DNA of 64,000 bases from Cylicocyclus nassatus (lineage: Eukaryota > Nematoda > Chromadorea > Rhabditida > Strongylidae). Shown in pieces: positions 1 to 10,639 of the stretch. Where the stretch lies: positions 22,613,433-22,677,432 of the forward strand of contig CATQJL010000001.1 in NCBI GenBank assembly GCA_958299035.1, written 5' to 3'. Within the stretch, counting starts at the first letter, position 1; the number at the start of each line of letters is the position of its first letter. The notes beneath the pieces were generated by a model, which was not told the DNA's origin, did no database searches, and worked only from the letters and a program-made list of their open reading frames with translations. The position numbers and the translations under genes were made by a program.

Positions 1-542
1 TCAAAACGGCAATTGTGTTTTCAAGCGCGCGGTGGTGCGCGCTGAAAACAGCATGCCGCCAACTTGAAGGGTAAAACACCGTTTTTGTTTTTTTATTTCT
101 ATCTTATAAAGCTGAAAATTGTTTGTCTGTAAGTATGTATGTATGTACAGGGCCCAAAAAATGTACCTACTGTTTGTTTGTAAATAACTCTCTTGTAATG
201 AAATGTTTCGAGAAGCTTTAGGTATTAAAAATAGTCTATATGAGTCATATAGTTGTGCAAGCGACTCGTTTTCACTCAGAAACAATTGAAATAATGTTTT
301 GAAACTTTCTAATGCTCAAATGGCTTTAGAAAAAATTTTTTTCGGAAGAGAGAGCAACGTTGTTGATAGAAAGTTATTTCAGGACGGTGCTGTGTCTGTG
401 GCTCAAGCAAGAAAATTTCCGTCGAAGGACTGAACTTCGGAATTGACCTCGAAATAATTCCTCCTTATATTTATTGTTCTCTTGATAAATGTATAATTAC
501 AACTTAGTGTAAAACTGCCTCGCAAAAATCACATTTTCACAG
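1..542. other. AT-rich spacer with a GC hairpin at its left edge
   Basis: No gene is recognised. A hairpin lies at 18-48: stem TTTTCAAGCGCGC against GCGCGCTGAAAA around a GGTGGT loop, with one bulged base. A short GTAT/GTCTG-type microsatellite follows at about 121-148. This hairpin plus microsatellite layout resembles the ends of non-autonomous Helitron-type elements, but no second end is visible. The 94-residue minus-strand open frame at 1-285 is low-complexity and is not called. A T-rich splice-acceptor-like sequence ends at 542. Confidence 0.35.
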
Positions 543-755
543 GAATCTCCAAAAATAGTCATTATAAATGAAGAACATGTCTTTCAATTGTTCTTCATTT
601 TACTGACCCATTTGGATAAAGTTTCATTGAGAAATCGAGTTGTTAAGATTCCAAAAACAAGGCTCACTGAACTCTTAGAACAGATGCTGCAGCTTTGTTC
701 GCTCGGTTATGGAATTTTGATGAGATTCAATTGGAAGAGTTCAATAGGAAGATAA
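543..755 (+). pseudogene. possible exon or exon relic, unrecognised protein
   Basis: A 70-codon open stretch begins directly after a nematode-style acceptor (acattttcacag, ending at 542) and runs to TAA at 753-755. The peptide begins ESPKIVIINEEHVFQLFFIL and contains no motif I recognise. From about 670 the more protein-like reading moves to other frames (ALFARLWNFDEIQLEEFNRK, then LDKSAGAMLNHFKNWLPK), which suggests frameshifts in a decaying gene. A GTGAGT donor-like site follows at 1047-1052. It could be a broken host exon, part of an unrecognised transposon, or chance. Confidence 0.22.
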
Positions 756-952
756 AACCGTAATCCTGGATAAGTCTGCTGGAGCAATGCTGAATCACTT
801 CAAAAATTGGCTTCCCAAATATTCTGTTTAGAAAATCCACAACTTAGTGTTGAAACATTACTTGATCACAAGAATCATTCAACCGGATCCTCAGAAATGA
901 CCGTACTTTCTTACACTTCCAGCGTTATGGAGATTTCCGCAAGGGACCCTAG

Positions 953-1000
953 CAGCTCTTGTGAAATCGTTGGAGTGCTTTGGCGATTTCACAAGAGCTG
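953..1000. repeat. perfect 17-bp hairpin with 14-nt loop
   Basis: The arms at 953-969 and 984-1000 are fully complementary (CAGCTCTTGTGAAATCG against its reverse complement). The loop is 14 nt. It lies within an 80-codon open frame (807-1049, +) that ends near a GTGAGT donor-like site. It could be a small inverted duplication, a MITE core or an RNA hairpin. Confidence 0.6.
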
Positions 1001-1379
1001 TACAGTCTCTACTGCAGCGAATTTGCTTCCCGAAGCATCGTTCAGGTGAGTTTTCACATTTTCGCATAAATATCATTTCATTTTCCAAACAAGAATTGAA
1101 ATCTGGTATCTATACCTCGTAGAATGAGTTAAAACATCATCATCTTGTCGCTCATCCTAGGCGGCCGTGTTTTTGCTCGCTCTCTCTGTCTTAGCATTTT
1201 CTTTTACTATCTTTCGTTCTTTTCAATAACTTTTGGTGTAGTAGTGAGCTACCTTTCCTTCTCAAACTCTATAATCTCTGTGGCACACACTTATTGCCTC
1301 TGTCAATCTATTTCTGTCACTACTCTCATTTTCATCCTCATCGTTTTTCTTCCTTCTTGCAATCGATAGGTCGTAGGTC

Positions 1380-2069
1380 ATGTCAACTCGATCGGGTAGA
1401 TCAAACAGTCAAGTGTCATCTTCTCGCGTAACAAGGAAGAAGGCTTCATCTAACTTGACACAGACCGTCCTGAACGAGAATAATGGTGACAACAAGGTTG
1501 ATCAGGGGGAAGATTTCAGTGGACTGTCGACAAGCGAAATCATCAGCGGGATTTTAGAAAGGAACAACGACCCAGTTATCGAGCGAATGGTACTAGCGCT
1601 CAAATCTAGAATCCCTGAAGACGTCGAAGCTGAGAAAAGAGCTAGAAGCATAGTCTTGACGGGTTTGAAAGAGTCGGATCCTACGAAGCCTCTTTTGGAA
1701 AGAAAAGAAGAACTGGAGAAGGACGTCGCTAAGGTACTGGAGGTCTTGCATGTGGACGGATGGCCTTCTGAGATCTACCGCATGGGAGGGTATGATAGTA
1801 ACAGACCGAGATTAGTGAAACTGGTGTTCCCTTCTCGTTCTTTCTGGACGCAGGCGCTTTCGAACGCTTACCTTCTACGTCGCTCTGAGTTGCAGAACGT
1901 CTTCGTCAGAAGAAGCATGACGGCGGCAGAACGCGCCCAAGACTTCGAGCTAAGACAAGAAGCCAGGGAAAGGAATAAAGGCAGGGTCACCAAAGAATGG
2001 GTTGTATACCGTGGTGAGCTTCGCCGCACGTCGGATTTACCTAAGCGTTCTTTTCAGGGAAACCTGTAG
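1380..2069 (+). CDS. LINE A ORF1 protein (RNA-binding type), intact frame
   Basis: This 229-residue frame starts at an ATG and ends at TAG. ORF1 proteins of CR1/Jockey-group LINEs bind the element RNA and assist target-primed reverse transcription. Residues 1-45 are a basic, Ser-rich leader. A short helical segment follows (SGLSTSEIISGILERNNDPV). The C-terminal half, from about residue 75, has an RRM-like layout: SIVLTGLKES, a YRMGGYD-NRPRLVKLVF core and a basic RQEARERNKG segment. The LINE B ORF1 at 7019-7705 has the same order of motifs (NSDPVID, RTIVISGV, YRVGKPNQNRPRLVKVVFPS, LRQEARERN), so this is a family protein. No disabling mutation is seen. The ORF2 frame overlaps its last bases. 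Function is inferred from position and motif pattern. Confidence 0.75.
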   Translation: MSTRSGRSNSQVSSSRVTRKKASSNLTQTVLNENNGDNKVDQGEDFSGLSTSEIISGILERNNDPVIERMVLALKSRIPEDVEAEKRARSIVLTGLKESDPTKPLLERKEELEKDVAKVLEVLHVDGWPSEIYRMGGYDSNRPRLVKLVFPSRSFWTQALSNAYLLRRSELQNVFVRRSMTAAERAQDFELRQEARERNKGRVTKEWVVYRGELRRTSDLPKRSFQGNL

Positions 2070-2761
2070 CCCCGCCCAACTTCTCTGCACTTCGTTGTTT
2101 TCTTTTTAACTCTTGTAGCTTAGTGAACAAAATTTTTCTTCTTCACACATTTTTAGCTTTTCACACACCGGACATCGTATGTATCACCGAAACCTGGCTG
2201 AACGACAAAATTCGCGATTCTGAGGTTGTTGCAGATTTTCCTTATTCCATCTACCGAGCGGACAGGAAACATCGGAGGGGAGGAGGGGTTTGCTGCCTGG
2301 TTAAGGATGACTTTGTGGTCGAACAAATAGGAGTTACGCAAAATCACTACTGGGACCTCCTCTGCCTCAACATCTGGTCCAGTTGTTCTCTCTCATCTTT
2401 GAGGTTCATCGTTGTCTATCGCCCTCCTTCATCTGATTCTCGCAGCGACGGTGAATTAGTTGATGCTCTACTCAATTTCTGTTCACTTCCAGTTGTGCCA
2501 ATCATACTTGGCGACTTCAACATTGGCTTCTCTTCTCTCACACCTCATTCTGATAACAAACTCTCTTCACTCGTCCACTATTGCAATCTCTCACAGTTCG
2601 TCGACTTTCCTACCAGAATAAATTCAACCATTGACTTGATTTTTGCACCTGACACTACAGTTCACAACGTCAAGGCACATGCCCCTTTCGGGACCTCAGA
2701 TCACAGCGTTATAAGTTTTGACGCCGCATTCAATTCAAGTAGGGCTGCTTACATTCCATAT
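2070..2761 (+). pseudogene. LINE A ORF2, N-terminal AP endonuclease, interrupted
   Basis: This is the endonuclease half of the ORF2 polyprotein, which nicks target DNA to prime reverse transcription. Visible motifs, in order: ITETWL (catalytic Glu), RRGGGVCCLV, VYRPPSS, ILGDFN (catalytic Asp and Asn), DLIFAP and TSDHSVISF (Asp-His pair). No ATG is evident. The frame is open back across the ORF1 stop, and the recognisable domain starts near NSCSLVNK at about 2108. After AAYIPY the reading runs into the AAAT tail of inserted LINE B, so the rest of the ORF listed here in naive translations (to 2938) is not ORF2. The protein resumes at 7962. Confidence 0.8.
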
Positions 2762-2790
2762 TTATTTATTTATTTTATTTATTTATTCAT
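2762..2790 (-). repeat. AAAT-repeat 3' tail of LINE B
   Basis: On the plus strand this reads as TTTA/TTTTATTT repeats. On the element's own strand it is an (AAAT)n tail. LINE A ends in the same repeat at about 10612-10639. Short repeat tails instead of poly(A) are usual in the CR1 group. Confidence 0.75.
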
Positions 2791-3429
2791 ACGCTCTATG
2801 GCGTTCCTTACAAAAAAAAACAAGAGGAAAAAAAATACACACACAGTAAATCGAACAACCCCAGTCAAGGTCCACCGTGCCGTTGGGTCCATACCTTTAA
2901 ATTGGTTAAGAAGTATGTTTGATAGAGCTTGCATGTGACTGCTCTGGACTACAATTGTCATAAAGATGTGATCATGGAGATGGTACCCATGCCCCCATTA
3001 CTGCCAGCAAAACGTCCCTGAGATGCACTATCTAATTCAGGATTGCATGGTGGATATACTCCCACCGCATGAGGCTATAGGAAGAGTAGTTACTCGAGAA
3101 TACTTGATTAATAAGAAGTGTTGTAATGGAACATTGTAATCGAGAAGATAATAGGTTGTTGCAAGTTGTGGAGGTGGTGATCCTTCATACTCGTACGCTA
3201 GCAAAGTGCTCTCGAAATACCAAAGTAAGCAAAGCGGGCTTGGTCAGTAGAGTAGCAGAAAAACCTTGCCCAAAAGAATTCCGGGAAGAGACCAATGCTC
3301 CGAGAGAAAATCAACAAAATTCCGCGTTAATAACTCAACTAGAGCAAGTCAGCAAGCATTAAAGGTTGGGAAAAGGAAGATTGTTGTTCAGGCCTGCATT
3401 AACATGGTGGCTTGATATGGGTTATAAGG

Positions 3430-3760
3430 CCTTGGCCATACCCTGCCGGTGTTGTCGACACCGCCAGTGCCACCCACGTAACCGGCGCCGCCGACGCCAC
3501 CAGTGCCACCCGCGCCGCCGGCGCCGCCGACGTCACCAGCGTCACCCGCGCCACCCATGCCCCCAGCGCCACCGCCTTTGAGCGGTAGCACTGGGAACAT
3601 GAGCAACACGAGCAACACCAGCAACATCGGCAACACCGGCAACATAGGCAACACCAGCAACATGAGCAACACCGGCAACATGGCAACACCGGCAACACGA
3701 GAAACAAAGGTAACATCGGCAACAAGAGAACACAGGCAACATGGGCAACAGGCAAAGTAT
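3430..3760. repeat. two abutting 9-bp-based minisatellites inside LINE B 3' region
   Basis: Positions 3430-3585 consist of imperfect GCCACC-type 9-mers (GCCGCCGAC, GCCACCAGT and similar). Positions 3595-3760 change to AACACCGGC/AACATCGGC/AACACCAGC 9-mers. Because 9 is a multiple of 3, several frames on both strands stay open (3399-3755 -, 3503-3946 +, 3542-3766 -). Their Ala/Pro-, Asn/Thr/Ser- or Cys-rich products come from the repeat and are not genes. Confidence 0.7.
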
Positions 3761-4182
3761 GGCCAAAGCCTAAGAAATGCAGAAAGAAATAGTATATGTA
3801 GAAAGACGAATCTCAGTGGCCGTGTTCGCTCGAATATGGCAAAACAGATGTCGGACTACATCGCACGTATGAGAATGTTGATGTTGATGCTGATACAGTT
3901 GATGCCGCATAAGGAAATAGAGTTGCAGTTGCAGTCCAGACGGTAGATGGAGCATAAAATATCAGCCATAATTCATACAGCAGAAAATAGTCACCAGACA
4001 AGAAAGCGCTCATGAGCCAGATCTGAAAAAGAAACATTAGAACGAAATCAAAACAGAGAAAAGACAGAGGTTATAAAAAAAGGCTATATATAAAAAAAAA
4101 CCACATCGTAGACTTCTAGTTCAGACAGGCTATGGCTATGGCTTCTACCTGAATCAAATACATACAAAAGAAAACGAAAACA

Positions 4183-6990
4183 TCAGCACAAGTACGAATC
4201 ACTCTCAACAGATTTGGGAATTTCTGACTTTTCTAGAGCTTTCTTGAAAGCCCGACTAGTATTAGCCGACTGCAACTTAGCGGGCAGTCGTCTAAACCAG
4301 CGAGCACATCGATAGAATAAAAAATTGAAAAGGCCAGAATAGCAGTGTTTATCCAGTCTAGGGTAGTGAAGATTGAAGCCTCCTACCCTGCAACTTACAG
4401 GTCTGAAGACCCAAAAGCTGCTGGCAGGAAGGTCAATCTCTTTCCGCAGTATCGCAAAACAAAAAACTAAGTCAGCAATAATTCTTCTACGTTTCAGTGA
4501 TTGCAAACCAAAGAGTCTCAAGCGCTCATTGTAATCTGGTTTGGACCTATCTTGCATATTATGAGACATGCGAAAAAAGACCATCCGTGTAAAAACATTT
4601 TGAACTCTTTCAATCTTAACGATATCTTTCTTTGTGGAGGGGTTCCATACTTGAGAACAATATTCAAGATGTGGTAGCACATAAGCCTTATATAGTCTGG
4701 TCAAAACAACTGGATTAGAGGAGTGAATAACACGAAAGATTGAAAAAAGAATAGAATATGCTTTTTTGACAGCAGAATCAATATGTTTGGAAAAATTTAA
4801 TTGAGGATCAACAAAGACACCTAAGTCTTTGACCAGTGGGCAAGCTACCAAATCTATTCCATTGATTTCATATTTGTCTGGATTAATTTTGCCCAGATGC
4901 AAAAATGAGCATTTGTTCGGATTGACAGAAAGGCCGTTAGAAGAAGCCCACGTATTTAGTTTATTTAGGGCTTGTTGCATCGATGTATGCACATCAAGGA
5001 AATCATATTCATTGTAAGATGCATACAGTTTGATATCGTCCGCATAGATCTAGACATCAACTCCGTTCAAGTCAATTAGAGCGGGTAGTTCAAAGGTGAA
5101 AATCAAAAAGAGAAGCGGAGAAAGCACACCTCCTTGAGGAACTCCACTAGTGCAACGGTACTCATTGGAAAACGACTGTCCAACTTTGATGGTCATATAT
5201 CGGTCTTGAAGGTAAGAGCGAAACCAGTTCAGAAGATTGCCAGAAATGCCAAACTTCTGGAGTTTCATTATCAAGACATTATGAGGAATCTTGTCAAAGG
5301 CCTTTGAAAGATCAACATATATTATATCAACTGATTTTCCAGTGTTAAGAGCTTTTCTCCAGTCAAAAACGCTTTTAACAAGATTAGTAGTAGTAGATCT
5401 TTTAGAAACGAAGCCATGTAATTGAGGTGGAATTCCATAACATTTCTTGATCCAAGAAAGCAGCTTTTTCCTTATAATTTTTTCCATCACTTTGACTGGA
5501 GTAGAAGTTAGACTTATAGGACGAAAATCAGACACTTTAACGGCAGTACTAATTTTTGGGATAGGCACAACCACTGATTTTTTCCATATAATTGGCACTT
5601 TCCCGAAATACATGGAGAGATTGAACAAGTCCGAAAGGGGTTTGGAAAGTACATCCGCACATTTTTTATAGACTATAGGCGGTATACCATCGTAGGGTTC
5701 AGTACAAGAAGGATGCAAAAGTTTCAAAGCAATGCGAACATCAGATTCATGGAAGTAGACATTATCACAAGTCTGCTGAGGAGAGGTGTAATTCAGCGGA
5801 CAGCATACATCATAACCATTTGCGAAAACACTAGCAAAATACTTCCCCAAAGCCTCTGCTCTATCAACATCATTGACACATTCTTTACCAAACTCATCAA
5901 CAACATTGGAAAAGCCTTTGGTCTGCAGTTTGCTTCGTATGTATCCGAAAAATCTCCTAGAATTTGCATAAGAAGACAACCGTCTTTCATAATTGGCCAA
6001 AAATTTTTTAAGATGAAAATCAAGATCAAGACAGACTTTTTTGTATAAGGCATTAGTCAAAGGATGCATTGAAGCATTAAACAAATTTTGCTTTTGATCT
6101 AGAAGAGCACAGATGTGCTTGGGGTAATGAAAATTTGATGGACTGTTGATGGTTTGCATACATCCAAATTTGCCAAGTCCTTCGTAAACTTTGGTACAGA
6201 ACCTATAATAGGCGTCGTCAAGGGAGGTATGATTTACAAACAAAGAAGTCCAATCAAAAGTATAGAAATAATCGTTTAATCCAGGATAATCAAATTTGGG
6301 AAAGTCAGGGATAGGATATATCGTCTTAGCGGTGTAGCCAGCTTTTACATGAAATTCAATGATGTTGTGATCAGAAGAAGCAAGAGGGGGGAGTATTTTG
6401 ACTTTGTTTACATTGTTTTTAGTAGAGAAAATCAAATCCAGAATGTTGCTACCATGATTAGGTTCGAGCACATACTGCTTGAACCCACAATCCAGAAAAA
6501 ACTCCATCAAGTTTTTTGAATTTTGGTCTATCGAGATGAAATCAATCCAGTTGACATAAAGGTTGAAATCTCCCAAAATAATCATATCTGCAGTTTGTGA
6601 GGAGGTGAGATTAAGTAAAACATTCTTGAGCTCATCATCTTCATATCTTTTACAACAAGGTGGACGATATATTCCGATGAACCTCACATAACTAGCATCC
6701 GAGGGGCACAGCAGGTCGATAGAAAGCAAATCAATGTCAGATACAGTGTGGTGATACACTTTACCGATCGATATATTACCCTTAACAATACAGCAAACAC
6801 CCCCTCCTGTACGCTTTGGCCTATCACTACGGTGAATCAGATAAGGTAAATTAGAGATTAATTCAGAATCACTAACCTTTGAAGAAAGCCAGGTTTCAGT
6901 TATGAATACCACATCAGGTTTGTACAAGCAAAGAAACGAGTGAAGGTGATCAATCTTGTTAACTAAACTGCGGAGTTAAATAGATAACAT
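4183..6990 (-). pseudogene. LINE B ORF2: endonuclease and reverse transcriptase, two in-frame stops
   Basis: A nearly complete ORF2 in one frame. The candidate ATG at 6988-6990 is followed by TAA at codon 5 (6976-6978). The endonuclease follows: ITETWL, GGGVCCIV, YRPPC, ILGDFN, DLIFST, SSDHNIIEF. The reverse transcriptase has LSKAFDKIPHNVL (motif A), SGVPQGGVLSPLL (motif B) and YADDIKLY (motif C). A TAG at 5050-5052 stops the frame two codons before YADD, and the same frame continues to 4183. The C-terminal part (LTRLYKAYVLPHLEYCSQVW) matches the region after the RT in LINE A. There is no frameshift along about 2.8 kb, so this is a recent copy with two nonsense codons. It is probably inactive unless those codons are read through. 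Confidence 0.85.
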
Positions 6991-7018
6991 GTTAAGTAAT
7001 CTATAGTACCATGCTCAT

Positions 7019-7705
7019 TTATTGGTTTACCGAAGACTTGCGGGGAAGTTCAGATATGTGAGTAAGACGCCCTTTATAGACGACCCACTCACGTCCTGCA
7101 CAATCCCTGTTCCGCTCTCTCGCCTCTTGGCGCAGCTCATATTCCTTTCTCCGCTCCTCCTCGGTCATACTTCTACGTATGTAGATATTTGAGAAGCCAG
7201 AAGAGCGGAGAAGGTGGGCATTAGAGAGCGCCAGTCTCCAATAAAATCGACTGGGGAAGACAACCTTTACCAAACGGGGACGGTTCTGATTTGGCTTACC
7301 CACACGATACGCCTCGGTTGCGCAACAATCAATGTTAAGGACATCAAAAATATCGTCCAGCTTTTTGTTTAAGTCAAGAGCACGCTCACTGGCGCGCAAA
7401 TTCGGCGGAGGTTCAGCTACACCACTTATAACAATGGTTCGCGAGCGTTTGTCATTTTCAACAGCACTCTGCACCTCTTGCTGAATTTTATCAGACAATA
7501 CGCACAGCATCTGATCAATGACGGGATCCGAGTTCCTCTCCTTCATGGAGAGGATCAGTTCCTTGACGCTCATATGGGAGTAGTCATTGTCAACTGTGGT
7601 GTAGCCTGGATTCTGTGTCAGATCAACTGGATGACCCACAGCGGGCTGTGATTCAGCACTTTTTTTGCTAACACGACTTTTTGCTAACACGACTTTTGCA
7701 GGCAT
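7019..7705 (-). CDS. LINE B ORF1 protein (RNA-binding type), intact frame
   Basis: This 228-residue protein starts at the ATG at 7703-7705 (MPAKVVLAKS). The frame stays open 13 codons upstream, but without an ATG. The order of motifs matches the LINE A ORF1: an acidic/Ser-rich leader, MSVKELILSMKERNSDPVID, RTIVISGVAEP, YRVGKPNQNRPRLVKVVFPS, YIRRSMTEEERRKEYELRQE and a C-terminal WVVYKGRL. A 16-bp tandem duplication (about 7661-7697) encodes part of the N-terminus. The stop at 7019-7021 lies 28 bp before the candidate ORF2 ATG. RNA binding is inferred from the family. Confidence 0.75.
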   Translation of the reverse strand: MPAKVVLAKSRVSKKSAESQPAVGHPVDLTQNPGYTTVDNDYSHMSVKELILSMKERNSDPVIDQMLCVLSDKIQQEVQSAVENDKRSRTIVISGVAEPPPNLRASERALDLNKKLDDIFDVLNIDCCATEAYRVGKPNQNRPRLVKVVFPSRFYWRLALSNAHLLRSSGFSNIYIRRSMTEEERRKEYELRQEARERNRDCAGREWVVYKGRLTHISELPRKSSVNQ

Positions 7706-7961
7706 CCTGTTGATCTCACAGACAAAAAAGAGGCGGGAAAACAATCAATGTTATGAAATAGTTCAAAAGTAGGCAGGAGAGTTGACAAATGACTCGTATC
7801 GAGCAAAGAGCAGGAGATACTGAGTTAGAAACCAGGTAGACAAAGTTCAGAACAATTACAAATAGAATATTAGCGAAAGAAAAGGATTTAGAACAGGGGA
7901 TTGTAAGAGTGAAGAGAAGAGCGACCGCACGATGTGGATACACGCGTGAGAATGTATCATA

Positions 7962-10104
7962 CATATCCAGACTTTCGAAATGCTGATTTCTCAGGAATCA
8001 ACAGTGCCTTACAAAATGTCGACTGGTACGGAGTATTCAGTAATTGGAAATCCGTGGACGATCTATATTGCCGTTTTTGTAAACTATTATACCAAATACT
8101 GCCCAAACATGTGCCTTTTCGTTTTGAATCCCCTAAAGTTAGGAAATATCCCTCACATATTCAGAATCTGTTAGAGCAAAAATCCAAGCTTTTTTCTCAG
8201 TTCCAAGATCCCCTTAATAGCCAGCTTTACCGGAAAGTATGTACAGATCTTAGGCATCACATTAAGAAATATCTAGCCAATCGGGAAAGGCGACTTGCGA
8301 GCAGCAACTCCAGGGAACTTTACCAATACCTCAGCTATAGAGCTAAAGGGCAGCAAAAATTGTCGTTCTTGATCGACGAATACGGTAACTCTATCATAAG
8401 TGACAAGGGCAAGGCGAGGGCTTTGGGAGAGTATTTCGCCAGTTTTTTCACTCTATTTAATTCCGAAGATGTTGAAATTTTACCAACATCTTGTTGCGCT
8501 ATCAATCGTGTAAGTATGAGTTGTGCAGCAATATTCGTCGAACCTACAAAGGTGTTCCATATTCTGCGAAAATTTAAGGGATCCACTTCTGTAGTATATG
8601 ATGGACTGCCTCAGATTATTTATAGGAAATGTGCGCATACCCTGGCCTTCCCTTTGTCACTTATTTTCAATGCTTCCTTATCATTAGGAGTAGTTCCTAA
8701 AATATGGAAAGAAGCGCTAATAACAGCTATTCCCAAACGCGAAAACAACACTACTATTTCGAATTTCCGCCCTATCAGCATAACCGCACCTTGCGGCAAA
8801 GTTCTAGAAATAATTGTCAAGGAGCGCTTACTCGATTGGCTAGACAGCAATAAAGTTTTTCCATCTGCCCAAAACGGGTTTCTTCCTGGAGGATCAACTA
8901 CAGCTTTACTCTCGGACTCCCTCTTTGATTGGGTTAGCGCGGTGAACCAAGGAAAATCAGTTGATGTTGTATTTTTTGATTTGTCCAAAGCATTCGATGG
9001 AGTCAATCATTTCAAATTACTTCTCAAGCTTGAGAATTACGGAATCCGAGGGCAATTGTTGTCTTGGCTTGCGTCCTATCTTCATGATCGAGGCATGACT
9101 GTTCGAGTTGGGAACAGTTATTCGAAGCGATTTTGCTGTGATAGTGGAGTCCCTCAGGGAGGGATACTTTCTCCTCTTCTCTTCTTAACCTATACCGCAG
9201 AGTTGCCTTCTGTGCTTAAAACTCATCCAAATATCGAAATTCAAGTTTTTGCTGACGATGTTAAAATCTATTTATGCTACAATGAGGAAGAGTACTCTGA
9301 AGCATATACAGCGATTTCTTCTGCAATAGGAAAAATGATTTTTTGGTCTAAGAAGTGGGATCTTCCCGGTAATGCACTTAAATCCAAAGTTCTCCATATC
9401 GGCAACTCTGAATTTCGTGACTATTTTTGCGACGGGGTCGTCCTGGAGCGCTGTAGCAATACAAAAGATTCTGGCATTTTTGTAGACGATCAGCTAAATT
9501 TTAATTCCCACTTTGATTCAGTGGTTAAAAAGGCTCTGTCAGCGCTGTTCGTTCTACTAAGAAGCATTCAGAGCAATGACCCAGTCCTCCTTGTGCGGCT
9601 CTATAAGACATACGTTTTGCCACATTTAGAATATGCATCACCGGTCTGGAGTCCATTTGTAAAGAAGAACATTGAAAAGTTAGAGAAGGTCCAGAAAACA
9701 TTTACCAGAATTCTCTACTACAGATGTTATCCCAGACCGGATTATCCTCAAACTCTGCCATCGTACAGTACTAGACTGGCTACGCTTAAATTGCATAGCC
9801 TGAAATATAGACGCATATGTAATGACTTAGTCCTATGTTTTCGCATTCTTAGACTTGAAACAAGACTAAGTCCTAGCCGTTACTGGATTTTCAGACCTTG
9901 TGGGAGAACTGGCGGTTTCGGTTTGTCTTACAGGAAGTTAGGACGTAAAAGTTGTCATTAGCTTTTAATTCTTTTGTGTGCCGTTCCGCCAGATGGCTCA
10001 ATCTTTTACCATGCGAAATTATCTCGTCCAAGAATTCTGCAGAGTTTCGAAAAAAATTAGCTTCCATAGATGTCCTGCAGACTTTGAGAATCGCTGATGT
10101 TTAG
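7962..10104 (+). pseudogene. LINE A ORF2, reverse transcriptase half, one frameshift
   Basis: The first residues (TYPDFRNADFSGINSALQ) align with LINE B ORF2 immediately after its endonuclease. The RT motifs are LSKAFDGVNHFKLL (A), SGVPQGGILSPLL (B) and VFADDVKIY (C), followed by LVRLYKTYVLPHLEYASPVW as in LINE B. The main frame stops at TAG 9959-9961. The protein-like reading then continues in another frame (FNSFVCRSARWLNLLPCEI) to TAG at 10102-10104 and aligns with the end of LINE B ORF2, so a single frameshift lies near 9955-9962. All RT catalytic residues are present. The apparent GTG start at 7934 belongs to LINE B leader sequence and is not a real start. Confidence 0.85.
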
Positions 10105-10639
10105 CCTGCTGTATTCATACTGCACATCTTTTTTTTCTGTTGGAATTTTTTGTTTTCTGCGCACCATGCCAAAAGAAAAACAAAACAAAAAAATTCTTTC
10201 TCTTTGACCCTTTGTCAGGCACGACTACAGCATTGACAGAATCATTTCTATCGTTCTTCTAAGATATCCAGACAGGTTTACAGTCTCTTCGCTCAGCCGT
10301 TTGAGGAAACTGAAGCTGGCGCGCCCCTCTTCCTTGAAATCCCCCCTTCTCGCTCGCCCAGGGTCCCTGGCGGATTCGTCCGCAAAGGGTTAAGTGGTCA
10401 GCCAGCCCTGGTAAGTGCGGTCATCCAACGCGTCCGGGTAAGGGAACAAGATTGCGGCAGAGGAATACTCGCCACAGAAGAAGGAGAACGACCTGCACTT
10501 CGGGCGGAGCATTTTACCTGCCTCACCTGTCTATCATGAACTCTGTGTAACATTTCGTGTGATAATATTTCCTGCTATTGATTACTTGTTTTTTTGGCAC
10601 ACTTTTGGTGTATTTTAAATAAATAAATAAATAAATAAA
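7962..10639 (+). mobile_element. LINE A, 3' part (reverse transcriptase to tail)
   Basis: This continues LINE A after the LINE B insertion. It holds the linker, the reverse transcriptase and the C-terminal domain of ORF2 (to 10104), then about 535 bp of 3' UTR and an (AAAT)n tail at about 10612-10639. The 3' UTR is relatively GC-rich around 10310-10530, unlike the AT-rich spacer that follows. Confidence 0.8.

Larger units (their letters stand above)
1150..2761 (+). mobile_element. LINE A (CR1/Jockey group), 5' part, split by LINE B
   Basis: This is the left half of a two-ORF non-LTR retrotransposon: a pyrimidine-rich 5' leader (start uncertain, about 1130-1180), ORF1 (1380-2069) and the endonuclease half of ORF2. 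The reading is cut at 2761, where LINE B begins in the opposite orientation. It resumes at 7962 with the next residues of the same protein. CATAT occurs at both edges (2757-2761 and 7962-7966), as expected of a target-site duplication. The clade is inferred from the AP-type endonuclease, the FADD-type reverse transcriptase and the AAAT-repeat 3' tail. The two LINEs align to each other throughout ORF1 and ORF2. Confidence 0.8.
2762..7961 (-). mobile_element. LINE B (CR1/Jockey group), 5.2 kb, inserted into LINE A
   Basis: This second LINE of the same group reads right to left. From its 5' end it has a leader (about 7961-7706), ORF1 (7705-7019), ORF2 (6990-4183), a long 3' region (4182-2790) and an (AAAT)n-type tail (about 2790-2762). 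Flanking CATAT copies (2757-2761, 7962-7966) mark the target duplication. Removing the insert plus one CATAT restores the frame of LINE A, which supports these borders. LINE A ends in the same kind of tail, preceded by a similar CTTGTTTTTTT motif. The 3' region is much longer than that of A, partly because it holds a minisatellite (3430-3760). By nesting, B is younger than A. Confidence 0.85.

Noticed and set aside
3388..3946. Overlapping Ala/Pro-, Leu/Cys- and Asn/Thr-rich frames
   Set aside because: Explained by the 9-bp minisatellite, which keeps several frames open on both strands.
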